The notes beneath the pieces were generated by a model. It had not been told where the DNA came from, made no database searches, and worked only from the letters and a program-made list of their open reading frames with translations. A stretch of DNA of 28,979 bases from a virus, in IMG/VR virus record IMGVR_UViG_3300025138_000241, positions 1-28,979 of that record. One strand, written 5' to 3'. Shown here piece by piece: positions 1-6,577 of the stretch. Position numbers and translations under genes: made by a program. Each line of letters opens with the position of its first letter. Position 1 is the stretch's first letter.

Positions 1-93
1 TGGCTTAAAGTTGCCATTCTGATCATCATAACATAACGTTGAACCCGCTTTTGTTGCGAAATTACCGTTACCAAATTTTAATGTTTGTGCCAT
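1..93 (-). CDS. LamG-style tail/receptor-binding protein, N-terminal fragment (cut by window edge)
   Basis: An open frame starts at ATG 93 and runs off the left edge after 31 codons, beginning MAQTLKFGNGNFATKAGSTL. This N-terminus resembles the start of phage surface proteins seen in marine and flavobacterial phages, in which an FGNG...ATK segment precedes a TR-x-S-ATRV core and a concanavalin-like domain; this resemblance is from memory. It starts 19 bases after the stop of the 556-aa LamG protein, so it belongs to the same receptor-binding cassette. It may be the missing front of the fragment at the right edge (28870-28979). Function, probably host adhesion, is inferred. Confidence 0.6.
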   Translation of the reverse strand, partial: MAQTLKFGNGNFATKAGSTLCYDDQNGNFKP

Positions 94-112
94 TTTTTAA
101 TTTTTTATTTTT

Positions 113-1783
113 TTATTCAACTGTATATCCAAAATTAATTCCCAAATCTGAAAAACTCATCCAAGATACTAAACATTCAAGTTCCAAATCGGTCAATGCT
201 TCTTTAAAAACTGCAACGGATTTGGTGTTTCCGTAGAAATCTGCATTTCCACTTCCATCATCAAAATTAACATTAGTTAAAGTTCCACTTGAAAATGTTG
301 TGCCACTTGTATCTGTTGCTAATTCAATTCCATTTACCCAAATAGCAAAATCATTTACTTTGTATTTAATTGCTATTTTATTAAATTCAGTTAAATCTGA
401 AATTGTTATGTATTCATTAAATTGTAAACTGCCATTAGATAAAAATACTCTTATTTGATTTGATGTAGATGTATATTCTAAAACCAATACTTGTGAATTT
501 GAACCATTGTTTAAAGTAACTTTTCTACCAGATCCATCATTAGCCAACGCCGATATTTCCGCATATAAAACCCCTTCAGTTGAATTTATCAAATTACTTG
601 ATCCCGCGTTGTTTGCGACATCTGCCAAACGAGTTGTAGCGCTTCCGCTATTGGATCTGATATAACTTGTTGGATATGAAGCAACTTCAAATTGTGCGCC
701 CCAAATGTAAAATCCAGAACTTCCATCTCCTTGATAATTTGTAGTATTATCTTTAACCATACTTATATAAAACCTTACACCAGAGCCACTTTGCGAAACA
801 GTATAAGTCAAAGTGCATCTAAACCAATCATTACCAAAACTTTGAATTGAAAAAGTAGGAGTTACTCCTGAACCTACTGATGTTGAAGTTCCATTTGTTA
901 AATTAAAATTAACTTTAGGATTTTCTCCTCCTCCAGATGCAAAAGATTGAATCTGTAAATCTCTTTCGCTTTTTTTAGCAAATAAAGATAATGATACTAC
1001 ATTATTTACTGAAGAAGTTGTATAAACTGGCTGAACAAGTAAAAAGTGTGAGCCATTAGCAGTATCTTCAATTAACTTACTAGCATTTAATGTACCATCT
1101 GGAGATATTGTTGAATTACTTGTAATTGATGCTCTTGTTTTTGCCCAATATGAATTACTAAACGCTTCAGAATAAGATACTGAATTAGTCCTCTGCGGTT
1201 CAAATTTCCAACTCCCAACCCCTCCAGTATAATCAATTCTTGGAATGTTGCTTGCAACAGTTTGAATTAATCCGTTTGAACCGACGCGAGTTGCTGATGA
1301 ATTTCTTGTAAAATCGAAATCGGCGTTTAATGCTTCTTTTACAGATACGTTGTCTATTGAACCAGTAAAATTATTACTTGAGCCAAAAATTATATTATTA
1401 TTACCTCCAGTTCTATCTACATAAGCCGTGTATGTTCCCAAAGCATTTGCAGATACATTAATAACGCCTACGCTTTGGTTTAACCCACTATAAACATTGA
1501 GAGTTCCACTTGTATAATTTGTAACAGAAAAAGCAACTTGAACACTACCAGATTGAGTGCCTATGTCTTGAAATAAAGAAACTGCTGTTGCGTTTACAAA
1601 ATTAGCAGCGCCTAAAGATATGGTTGTTCCCGTTCCTTTAGTCCAATCACTATCAGTTGCAAAATCGCCATTAGTTACAAGTTCAGGCCCGTAAGTTTCC
1701 ACCGGTTTAACGCTTAATATTTTACCGGTATCATAAGCCGTTGGCGTTGTAATTATTGATGCTTTTTGTAATAAATTACTCAT
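113..1783 (-). CDS. LamG/concanavalin-like tail protein with inserted carbohydrate-binding module (556 aa)
   Basis: Large surface protein, probably a tail-associated or receptor-binding component that touches host polysaccharide. Residues about 1-28 and 155-190 match the N-terminal region of the 467-aa protein at 27079-28482 (GK-x-x-SV-x-PV, then FTR...ATRV...G-I-TV...N-PR-DYT-GG). Between them, residues about 30-150 form a separate module starting with ELVTNGDF and ending with DNVSVKEA, the usual pattern of a CBM_4_9-type jelly roll. The C-terminal part (about 380-556) is rich in beta strands, with FAIWVNG and FKEALTDLELECL motifs typical of LamG-like domains. There is no signal peptide. Family assignment is from pattern recognition; the ligand is unknown. 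Confidence 0.75.
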   Translation of the reverse strand: MSNLLQKASIITTPTAYDTGKILSVKPVETYGPELVTNGDFATDSDWTKGTGTTISLGAANFVNATAVSLFQDIGTQSGSVQVAFSVTNYTSGTLNVYSGLNQSVGVINVSANALGTYTAYVDRTGGNNNIIFGSSNNFTGSIDNVSVKEALNADFDFTRNSSATRVGSNGLIQTVASNIPRIDYTGGVGSWKFEPQRTNSVSYSEAFSNSYWAKTRASITSNSTISPDGTLNASKLIEDTANGSHFLLVQPVYTTSSVNNVVSLSLFAKKSERDLQIQSFASGGGENPKVNFNLTNGTSTSVGSGVTPTFSIQSFGNDWFRCTLTYTVSQSGSGVRFYISMVKDNTTNYQGDGSSGFYIWGAQFEVASYPTSYIRSNSGSATTRLADVANNAGSSNLINSTEGVLYAEISALANDGSGRKVTLNNGSNSQVLVLEYTSTSNQIRVFLSNGSLQFNEYITISDLTEFNKIAIKYKVNDFAIWVNGIELATDTSGTTFSSGTLTNVNFDDGSGNADFYGNTKSVAVFKEALTDLELECLVSWMSFSDLGINFGYTVE

Positions 1784-1795
1784 TTTGTTTTCCCT

Positions 1796-1945
1796 TTAAA
1801 TTGAACATCTTTCAAACTCATCTAATATTTGAGTTGTTCCGCTTGCATTTTCAAAATATGCTGCGCGCGATTGTAACGCACTTAATAATGTGCTAACTTC
1901 ACCAATGGCCTGATTGACCTGAATTTTTAAACCTAATCCAATCAT
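1796..1945 (-). CDS. Small protein of unknown function (49 aa)
   Basis: A 49-residue frame starting MIGLGLKIQVNQAIGEVSTL fills the gap between the 90-aa protein and the LamG protein, with 6 bases to the upstream stop and 12 bases to the next start. Tight packing and same-strand placement support it as a real gene. The sequence looks mainly helical, without a clear membrane segment (positions 1-20 are only moderately hydrophobic). I do not recognise the family. Its place in the receptor-binding cassette suggests a minor virion or chaperone-like role, which is only inference. Confidence 0.55.
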   Translation of the reverse strand: MIGLGLKIQVNQAIGEVSTLLSALQSRAAYFENASGTTQILDEFERCSI

Positions 1946-1951
1946 TTGCTA

Positions 1952-2224
1952 TTATCTTAAATAACAAACAACTTTCCCACTTGCAACGGCAACATCATCG
2001 AAATTCCCGTAAATAACAACCCCGGCAGCTAATGCCAAAGATGTGATTGAAGTATCACCGCCAATGGTGTCAACATCACAAGAAATTGTTGATGATTCGA
2101 TTGCTTGAATCGCGCAAAAGTTTTCACCCGCTACCGATGTAGCTGAAGCCGCTATGATTCGCAACCCTTTATCACCAAAGGATAATTTCTGAAATTCGCT
2201 TGTTTGATATAAATTTGAAGCCAT
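1952..2224 (-). CDS. Small probable virion protein (90 aa)
   Basis: A 90-aa protein with a beta-rich, Ala/Ser/Thr/Gly-rich composition (SLALAAGVVIYGNFDDVAVA), no charged clusters and no membrane anchor. Such proteins are usual in Bacteroidota phages next to tail-surface genes, where they are thought to be spike or decoration components; I cannot name a family. Its start is preceded by an AT-rich leader with a TATTTTTG element on the minus strand at 2255-2262, so it may begin its own transcript together with the 49-aa and 556-aa genes downstream. Structural role is inferred from context. Confidence 0.6.
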   Translation of the reverse strand: MASNLYQTSEFQKLSFGDKGLRIIAASATSVAGENFCAIQAIESSTISCDVDTIGGDTSITSLALAAGVVIYGNFDDVAVASGKVVCYLR

Positions 2225-2286
2225 AAAAATAATTTTAAAATTTTATAATATTCACAAAAATACAAAAATTAAAATTGTTTCGCTTT

Positions 2287-2427
2287 TTAATTTTTTCCTT
2301 GGCCCCTATATTTTTTTTTATAGTTCTTTGATTTCTTTGAATGCGAAGTTTTGCATTTAGAATGAACGCCTTTGCGCTTCTTTTTTACCTTTTCAATTTT
2401 AATATCTCTGATTTGATTTTTTGCCAT
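2287..2427 (-). CDS. Tiny, strongly basic protein (46 aa)
   Basis: Start chosen at ATG 2427, because it follows the holin stop (2429-2431) by one base; a longer frame from 2493 would run through the holin gene. The protein is 46 aa with about twenty Lys/Arg, one Cys and the segment KKKRKGVHSKCKTS. Composition and size suggest nucleic-acid binding or a virion-packaged polycation. I recall very similar short Lys-rich proteins in other Bacteroidota phages, always unannotated. No enzymatic motif is visible. Its place directly after the lysis genes says little about its role. Confidence 0.65.
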   Translation of the reverse strand: MAKNQIRDIKIEKVKKKRKGVHSKCKTSHSKKSKNYKKKYRGQGKN

Positions 2428-2428
2428 T

Positions 2429-2821
2429 TTATTTTTTGATTGTGATATTCTTTGAAATCTTTTCAGCACTTCGGCCCACAACATAGCCGCCAATTCCTAA
2501 CTGTAACAAGTTCCAAAATTCATCTTCCAACTCTGGTATTCTAAAATCAAATAAAGGCGCTAAAAACTTAACGTAAATCACTATAAACCCAAACGCAAGC
2601 ATTAGAATCGGCCTCCAAGAACGTTGCAACCAATTACCTTTTGCCTCTGTGACTATAATTTCAGTTTGCATTTTTTGCAATTCAAGTTCCTTTTCTTTTA
2701 AAACTTGTATGATTTTATTTTTTGCCTCAATGCGTTCCTCATCGTTAGTAAAAAGATTGTCAATTATATCGCCAATTTCTTTAATAACATTACCACCTAA
2801 AAATTCTAAGATTTTTTTCAT
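2429..2821 (-). CDS. Holin, 3TM family (PF11351-like)
   Basis: 130 aa. Residues 1-58 form a charged amphipathic helical region. The segment EAKGNWLQRSWRP (59-71) followed by a hydrophobic helix (about 71-91), and the C-terminal GIGGYVVGRSAEKI (109-122), match the pattern of the 3TM holin family first named from gene transfer agents. Such holins form inner-membrane lesions that release the endolysin at lysis. The ATG at 2821 overlaps the amidase stop (2818) by four bases, indicating translational coupling. The assignment is good from motifs plus context; the number of true membrane passes is less certain, with only two strong hydrophobic segments visible. Confidence 0.82.
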   Translation of the reverse strand: MKKILEFLGGNVIKEIGDIIDNLFTNDEERIEAKNKIIQVLKEKELELQKMQTEIIVTEAKGNWLQRSWRPILMLAFGFIVIYVKFLAPLFDFRIPELEDEFWNLLQLGIGGYVVGRSAEKISKNITIKK

Positions 2822-3246
2822 AAATGTTTGTATTCTTCAAAAGCATCAAAACAAGGACAACTTTTCGCTGCAAATTCTCGATGTCCGTGAATAGTTACAT
2901 CATCCCCGTAAATAGATTTTAATGTTGTAAGTAAATTTAAAAGGGAAATTTTTTGTTCTTTGGTTCTAGTGTCTTTTGCAATCCACTTTCCGTTCTTTCC
3001 TCTTTCAGATTCTACGCCTCCGATATAGCAAATCCCAATTGAATTTTTATTCAACCCCTTTGTGTGAGCCCCAGACCTTTCAATTGGCCTTCCAACCTCT
3101 GTAAGTCCATCTAAAGATATAATATAATGATAACCAATATCAGACCAACCCCTTTTTAAGTGCCATTTTCTTATAGTATCAACTGAAATATTTTTGCCTT
3201 CTTGTGTGGCCGAACAATGAACTATTATTTTATTTATTTTTCGCAT
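2818..3246 (-). CDS. Endolysin: N-acetylmuramoyl-L-alanine amidase, type 2
   Basis: 142 aa, close to the length of T7 lysozyme-type amidases. It cleaves the bond between muramic acid and L-alanine in peptidoglycan. Visible motifs are IIVHCSAT (H10, zinc ligand), GYHYII (39-44, catalytic Tyr region), IHGHREF (H120/H122, zinc ligand) and K128-S-C130-P-C-F (catalytic Lys and zinc-ligand Cys). There is no signal peptide, so release depends on a holin; the 3TM holin overlaps its 3' end and a small membrane protein overlaps its 5' end by 17 bases. The domain fills the whole protein, with no separate cell-wall binding module. Confidence 0.92.
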   Translation of the reverse strand: MRKINKIIVHCSATQEGKNISVDTIRKWHLKRGWSDIGYHYIISLDGLTEVGRPIERSGAHTKGLNKNSIGICYIGGVESERGKNGKWIAKDTRTKEQKISLLNLLTTLKSIYGDDVTIHGHREFAAKSCPCFDAFEEYKHL

Positions 3247-3403
3247 CTATATTCTTTTTTTTATAACCTTCATAAATTTTTTGGAAGGTGTAAATTATTG
3301 AAGCTAATAAAAGTATAATTTTTAAACTGTTTTCAACGTGTGTGAAACTAATCATTAATGAAATTGAATTAAATATACCGAGTTTTATATCGTTTGGTGT
3401 CAT
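3230..3403 (-). CDS. Small membrane protein, candidate holin or antiholin (57 aa)
   Basis: 57 aa starting MTPNDIKLGIFNSISLMISF. Two hydrophobic stretches are visible (about 8-20 and 27-41), followed by a basic tail (KIYEGYKKKN). This layout, next to an amidase and overlapping its start by 17 bases, is typical of small holins or antiholins. The region has no other gene on either strand, so the frame is credible. Whether this protein or the 130-aa 3TM protein triggers lysis cannot be told from sequence; both may act together. I do not recognise a named family. Confidence 0.6.
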   Translation of the reverse strand: MTPNDIKLGIFNSISLMISFTHVENSLKIILLLASIIYTFQKIYEGYKKKNIDAKNK

Positions 3404-3424
3404 AATCTTATTTTTAAAAGTAAT

Positions 3425-3862
3425 TTAAACTTGTTGTATTTTATTTGATATTTCTATGATTGCGCGAAAATAGGTGTGATCTTTCAAATCATCTTGTAGA
3501 TATTTTACGCCCTCGTTTACTGTTGTATATATTTTAAAACCTTCGGCGCTTAAATCAATATATCCATTTGACCGGGTTCGAACCAATTCCAAACACTTTG
3601 ACACCATTAAATTCACATCTAATTCACCGCCATCATCGGAATAAAATCTTGTTATGCATTCGATTCGTGTAATTGTTTCAGTAATAAATGAAGTTTGATT
3701 TTGATCAACTTCATCGCTTGATAAACTGTAAACACGAATTGCGGGATATGTTGAATTAGTTGGAATCCTATTGAAAACCGGGACAACCGCGCCGTTAATC
3801 GTCACCGCATTGGTTAATTTAGCAATGATTCCGCGCCTTATATAATGAATTGCTTCTAACAT
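3425..3862 (-). CDS. Tail terminator/completion protein (DUF3168-like)
   Basis: 145 aa. The pattern LEAIHYIRRGIIAKL, then a PVFNRIPTNSTYPAIRVYSL stretch, resembles tail-terminator proteins that cap the tail tube and join it to the head, where a short helix is followed by a P-x-x-x-x-P-a-I motif and beta strands. Position supports this: it is the fourth gene of the connector, closure, gp10-like, terminator order used by HK97- and SPP1-like phages. It starts 6 bases after the gp10-like gene. The family call is by weak sequence resemblance and strong gene order. Confidence 0.6.
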   Translation of the reverse strand: MLEAIHYIRRGIIAKLTNAVTINGAVVPVFNRIPTNSTYPAIRVYSLSSDEVDQNQTSFITETITRIECITRFYSDDGGELDVNLMVSKCLELVRTRSNGYIDLSAEGFKIYTTVNEGVKYLQDDLKDHTYFRAIIEISNKIQQV

Positions 3863-3868
3863 ATCTTT

Positions 3869-4300
3869 TTAATTTATTGCGTTGTTTAATTCGCCTTTTA
3901 ATCTATTTAATAAAGTTTTAAAACCTATTCGCGCCGAACTAAAAAAGAACGGCCGCGCCGGCAAATTAACTTCTTTTATTCCTTTGCCTTTAAATTGGGC
4001 CGCATAACTTGCGGGAATACCTAATTGCAACATATCATCCAAATCAACCATTCCACCGGTTCCAAATTCAACATAAGGCGCATAATGAGCGCCGGCAATT
4101 ACTTCAACCGTTTTACCTTTGCGTTCGGATTTTATTGACTGTTTTAACGTTCCTTTGTCAACCGGCGCGTTTTGTTTTGCTAATCTTGCGATATCCATTG
4201 CAGCCCGGCCCAATTCATTTGACAATGTTTTTTTGTCAAACGCTCGTAAATTGTTTAACTTCTTTTTTAATTGTGCTAAATCTGAACTGTTAATTTTCAT
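3869..4300 (-). CDS. HK97 gp10-like tail-completion protein
   Basis: 143 aa. Features of the HK97-gp10 family are clear: an N-terminal helical half (1-45), then LAKQNAPVDKGTLKQSI (about 40-56), HYAPYVEFGTG (67-77), and the C-terminal ARPFFFSS motif before a final helix. These proteins act at the head-tail junction during tail completion. It lies between the head-closure gene (4 bases upstream) and the tail-terminator candidate (6 bases downstream), as expected for this module. High confidence from motif set and gene order. Confidence 0.88.
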   Translation of the reverse strand: MKINSSDLAQLKKKLNNLRAFDKKTLSNELGRAAMDIARLAKQNAPVDKGTLKQSIKSERKGKTVEVIAGAHYAPYVEFGTGGMVDLDDMLQLGIPASYAAQFKGKGIKEVNLPARPFFFSSARIGFKTLLNRLKGELNNAIN

Positions 4301-4304
4301 TATT

Positions 4305-4631
4305 TTAATTCGATTTTGTTGCGGTTAATTTAGTGTGAAAATCCAAATCCAATTCAAATTTTTCGTTTATTCTATAATTTTGCGAACCGCCTTCAATTGT
4401 AAATATATCGCCAATGACAATCAAATCCGCCGTTTTCTTACGCATTAATATTTCAACTTCGATTTCGTGATCACGTTTGCCGAACTTCTCGTTTATTTCA
4501 CCGTTAATTTGCTTTAAATCGCACCAAACAGATGCAACCGTTGACAATGTAGACGTAAACCCTCCAAAACCATCAGGTGATTTAACTAAACGTTTAATTG
4601 TAATCTTTGAATTTAGTTTTCCGGCTTGCAT
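4305..4631 (-). CDS. Phage head closure protein (SPP1 gp16-like)
   Basis: 108 aa. The start MQAGKLNSKITIKRLVKSPD-G-FGG, the VWCDLKQINGE segment and the C-terminal YRINEK...LDLDFHTKLTA strand pattern match the head closure (head-tail stopper) family, which plugs the portal-connector channel after packaging. The start at 4631 overlaps the last base of the upstream connector gene's stop codon, which suggests coupled translation. Length is normal for the family (about 100-115 aa). Confidence 0.88.
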   Translation of the reverse strand: MQAGKLNSKITIKRLVKSPDGFGGFTSTLSTVASVWCDLKQINGEINEKFGKRDHEIEVEILMRKKTADLIVIGDIFTIEGGSQNYRINEKFELDLDFHTKLTATKSN

Positions 4632-5149
4632 TACAGAAACATTGTTTTATATGATGTTAAAATTACCTTTGTATTTGTTGGAATTTCTGAAACCTCCTTT
4701 GAACTTCCGGATTCAAAATCCGCGCGGTTATCATAATACGTTGATATTAATTGCAACATTGCTTGTTTAATAAGTGAATCATTTAAACCGGTTGTTATAT
4801 ATGTAACCTTTACACGTTCAGCACCTCCGCCATCTAATTCAATGGTTTCATTGTCTAATCCTAATACTTCAAACGCGGTTGTATTAGTTCCGCTAACGTT
4901 AACCGTTGAAATAATTTCAACCGGGCCAAATGGCAAATCAAAAACGCCGTTTGTTGTTGGTAAATAATACGTTCGGTTTTTTCCAACGATATCGCGGGAA
5001 ATATAGTTTTCGCACCATATACGCGCTTGCGTTATCATAGCCGAAATAATATTGTCATCAGATGCCGTATCAATACGAACGTAATCTTTAACTTCTTGAG
5101 CGGTTAAAATTTCATTTCCAGTTGTTGAATTAATCTTTATCTGTCGCAT
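4631..5149 (-). CDS. Head-tail connector protein (gp6/gp15-like adaptor)
   Basis: 172 aa. The N-terminal helical region EILTAQEVKDYVRIDTASDD (about 13-32) followed by MITQARIWCENYI is the hallmark of phage connector adaptors (Phage_connect_1 type, as in HK97 gp6 and SPP1 gp15). These form a ring under the portal on which closure and tail proteins assemble. The middle part (about 62-130) is beta-rich and the end is helical (SLIKQAMLQLISTYYDNR). The start overlaps the previous small gene by 20 bases. Position directly before head closure supports the call. Confidence 0.88.
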   Translation of the reverse strand: MRQIKINSTTGNEILTAQEVKDYVRIDTASDDNIISAMITQARIWCENYISRDIVGKNRTYYLPTTNGVFDLPFGPVEIISTVNVSGTNTTAFEVLGLDNETIELDGGGAERVKVTYITTGLNDSLIKQAMLQLISTYYDNRADFESGSSKEVSEIPTNTKVILTSYKTMFL

Positions 5150-5342
5150 TGTCTTTATTTTCTAAATATTCAACTTTTAATTCTTTGGTTTCAATTTCGA
5201 TTTTGCTTTTCTTCTTTGTTACTTTAGTTGCAAACCCTTTTTGAATCCATACTTTGGCAACATCATCAGAAAGTTCGATTTTATCGCCTTCATTATAACG
5301 TTTGCCGTTTCTTAAAATTGATTCTTTGATTTTTAAATTCAT
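5130..5342 (-). CDS. Small head-region protein of unknown function (70 aa)
   Basis: Start placed at ATG 5342 (MNLKIKESILRNGKRYNEGD). A longer frame from 5381 would begin inside a terminator hairpin and adds a hydrophobic leader (WRFFFIFTKIY) that looks like intergenic sequence. The first half (about 1-40), with ILRNGKRYNEGDKIELSDDVAKVWIQKGFA, resembles short domains found in proteins near phage connectors, where a strand-turn-strand is followed by a helix. The tail is rich in Lys and Glu. A 17-base motif shared with other structural genes lies 5 bases upstream of the start. Role unknown; a small head or connector accessory is likely. Confidence 0.65.
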   Translation of the reverse strand: MNLKIKESILRNGKRYNEGDKIELSDDVAKVWIQKGFATKVTKKKSKIEIETKELKVEYLENKDNATDKD

Positions 5343-5347
5343 AATAT

Positions 5348-5364
5348 AAATTTTTGTAAAGATA
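5348..5364 (-). promoter_or_regulatory. Recurrent late-gene leader motif, copy 1 (TATCTTTACAAAAATTT)
   Basis: Read on the minus strand, this 17-base element ends 5 bases before ATG 5342. Three near-identical copies lie upstream of the prohead protease, portal and tail tube genes. Its first half resembles the Bacteroidota -7 box TAnnTTTG with G replaced by A. It could be a phage late promoter or an A/T-rich translation-start element. No -33 TTTG is visible at the right distance. Confidence 0.4.
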
Positions 5365-5400
5365 AAAAAAAAGCGCCACAATTAAATCGCGACGCTTTTT
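5364..5400 (-). terminator. Rho-independent terminator, probably bidirectional
   Basis: Arms AAAAAGCG (5368-5375) and CGCTTTTT (5393-5400) flank a 17-base loop, with runs of T on the exit side of both strands. It lies between the stop of the 120-aa nuclease-like gene (5424) and the start of the 70-aa gene (5342), so it likely separates the non-structural cassette from the connector operon. Confidence 0.65.
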
Positions 5401-5423
5401 AAACAAAACAAATATGAAAAACA

Positions 5424-5786
5424 CTATAACAATGCAAAGTTATTAAAATTTTTTGAATATTTACCGCCCTTGTTTATAACAATTGATTTGATGACACCAT
5501 CATTTTCAAAAATATAAAAACCTTTATGAGAATTTACCCATATAGCGAAGTAATCAACATCACTTAATGAATATGATTGTTTGTTTGTGTTACGCAAATA
5601 ACAACGAACATTGTCAGCGTCTTTTGTAACCGATTTAATTTGGATCTTTTTAAGGCCGTTAATTGTTTCAATGATACAATCATAAGGCGATGAATCTAAT
5701 AATGGAAAAGAAACGTGCATTTCGCGTTCCATTGCCATCGTTGCAAACTTATATTCAGCTAAACAACCGATTAAATTGTTATCCAT
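5424..5786 (-). CDS. PD-(D/E)XK endonuclease-like protein (120 aa)
   Basis: 120 aa. The pattern GCLAEYKFATMAME (E11), SPYDCIIE (D36) and KKIQIKSV (Q49-x-K51) is that of small PD-(D/E)XK proteins related to the PDDEXK_5 group and to Holliday-junction-resolvase-like folds. The third acidic position holds Gln rather than Asp/Glu, as in many members of this family. It probably cuts or binds DNA, but substrate and role are unknown. It lies at the end of the non-structural cassette, between two terminators (5799-5829 upstream and 5364-5400 downstream), so it may be its own transcription unit. Confidence 0.75.
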   Translation of the reverse strand: MDNNLIGCLAEYKFATMAMEREMHVSFPLLDSSPYDCIIETINGLKKIQIKSVTKDADNVRCYLRNTNKQSYSLSDVDYFAIWVNSHKGFYIFENDGVIKSIVINKGGKYSKNFNNFALL

Positions 5787-5798
5787 TTCGTAAAACTA

Positions 5799-5829
5799 CA
5801 AAAAAAACCGGTTGAATTAACAAACCGGC
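5799..5829 (-). terminator. Rho-independent terminator
   Basis: On the minus strand a CCGGTT/AACCGG stem (5823-5828 with 5808-5813, 9-base loop) is followed by an eight-T run down to about 5799. It sits between the 48-aa membrane protein (stop 5856) and the 120-aa nuclease-like gene (start 5786). Confidence 0.65.
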
Positions 5830-5855
5830 TTTTCAAACAAAACAAAATAAAACTA

Positions 5856-6002
5856 TTATTGGGTATTATCTTTAGTAGTTGCAACGCTTATAGCTATGAT
5901 TAACAGAAATAAGGCGCAATAAATATCGTTGAACTTCATAATTTGCCTTATTGCAAAAAAGAAAAATATTATTGGTAATATAATTTTGATTCTTTGTTCC
6001 AT
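5856..6002 (-). CDS. Small membrane protein (48 aa)
   Basis: 48 aa starting MEQRIKIILPIIFFFFAI. Two hydrophobic segments are visible (about 6-18 and 28-41), separated by a short polar loop (RQIMKFND), and the protein ends in a polar tail. It starts one base after the stop of the 40-aa Cys-rich gene, so the two are likely co-translated. No family recognised. It might alter the host envelope, for instance in superinfection exclusion, but there is no direct evidence. Confidence 0.55.
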   Translation of the reverse strand: MEQRIKIILPIIFFFFAIRQIMKFNDIYCALFLLIIAISVATTKDNTQ

Positions 6003-6003
6003 T

Positions 6004-6126
6004 TTACATCATATCAGCTTGAAAACATATATTAGAACACGGCCCCGGTTTTTCTGTTTCACAACCGCAAACGCCGCATTCAAATTTAGGTTCATTATCT
6101 TCAGATAAATAATCGTAATAAAACAT
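6004..6126 (-). CDS. Micro-protein with a Cys-rich, zinc-ribbon-like motif (40 aa)
   Basis: 40 aa starting MFYYDYLSEDNEPKFECGVC. Five cysteines (C17, C20, C22, C30, C34) form a C-x2-C ... C-x3-C arrangement that could bind one zinc ion. The frame sits snugly between the DUF3310 gene (stop 6129) and the 48-aa membrane protein (start 6002). Gene packing plus the non-random Cys pattern make it credible despite its size. Function unknown; small zinc proteins of phages often bind host enzymes or nucleic acid, but that is general knowledge and not shown here. Confidence 0.55.
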   Translation of the reverse strand: MFYYDYLSEDNEPKFECGVCGCETEKPGPCSNICFQADMM

Positions 6127-6128
6127 AT

Positions 6129-6344
6129 TTAAAATTTTAGTTTAACATTTCTTTTAACATATTTCAACTCGCGTTGTAAATAATCAATTGCCTTTTCCAA
6201 ATCTTCAACTTCGTTTTCCTTTTTTCCGGCGCGACAAACGTATTTTAAAACGTTACCGCGGTTGAAGTTGAGTTTAAAGTCCTCTATGACGTCAATTAAG
6301 TCGTATATTTTACCGTTTTGGTAGTGTTTAGGTATATTAGCCAT
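6129..6344 (-). CDS. DUF3310 family protein (71 aa)
   Basis: 71 aa and almost wholly the DUF3310 domain: HYQ (7-9), a YDLIDVIEDFKLNFNRGNVL stretch (14-33), KYVCRAGKK (34-42), and EVEDLEKAIDYLQRELK (46-62). The family is very common in phages of many hosts and is often called a nucleotide kinase-like or SaV-like protein, but its biochemical role is not established. Here it is part of the cassette of small genes between the major capsid and connector genes, just upstream of the Cys-rich micro-gene. Confidence 0.88.
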   Translation of the reverse strand: MANIPKHYQNGKIYDLIDVIEDFKLNFNRGNVLKYVCRAGKKENEVEDLEKAIDYLQRELKYVKRNVKLKF

Positions 6345-6374
6345 AATTAAATTTTTAAAGCGCTTAGAACGCCG

Positions 6375-6563
6375 TTAAATTGATATCCCAATTAAAAACC
6401 CTATCATAAGTAATAAACCTGACAAAGTAAATGCGATAATAAGATCAGCATTTGAATCTTTTCTTTCCCTGAATTCCTCAATTTCTTTCGGTGTGTAAAC
6501 TTCAATTCGTTTACCTTTTTGCTTAATGTGTAATCCCGTTGGTGTTTTTTTTGCGTCTTTCAT
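6375..6563 (-). CDS. Single-pass membrane protein (62 aa)
   Basis: 62 aa: a basic and charged N-terminal part (about 1-38, with VYTPKEIEEFRERKDSNAD) followed by one strong C-terminal hydrophobic helix (about 40-62, LIIAFTLSGLLLMIGFLIGI). It looks like a tail-anchored inner-membrane protein with its N-terminal domain in the cytoplasm. It lies in the non-structural cassette after a GC-rich intercistronic hairpin. I do not recognise the family. Confidence 0.6.
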   Translation of the reverse strand: MKDAKKTPTGLHIKQKGKRIEVYTPKEIEEFRERKDSNADLIIAFTLSGLLLMIGFLIGISI

Positions 6564-6577
6564 AGTATTAAAGTTAT

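Noticed and set aside
39-236. Plus-strand open frame at the left edge, and similar plus-strand frames over 13223-13678 and 23872-24321
   Set aside because: They lie antisense inside clear minus-strand genes, have low-complexity or unrecognisable products, and no plus-strand gene is otherwise seen in the window.
2287-2493. Longer start (2493) for the basic 46-aa protein
   Set aside because: It would run 65 bases inside the holin gene; ATG 2427 follows the holin stop by one base.
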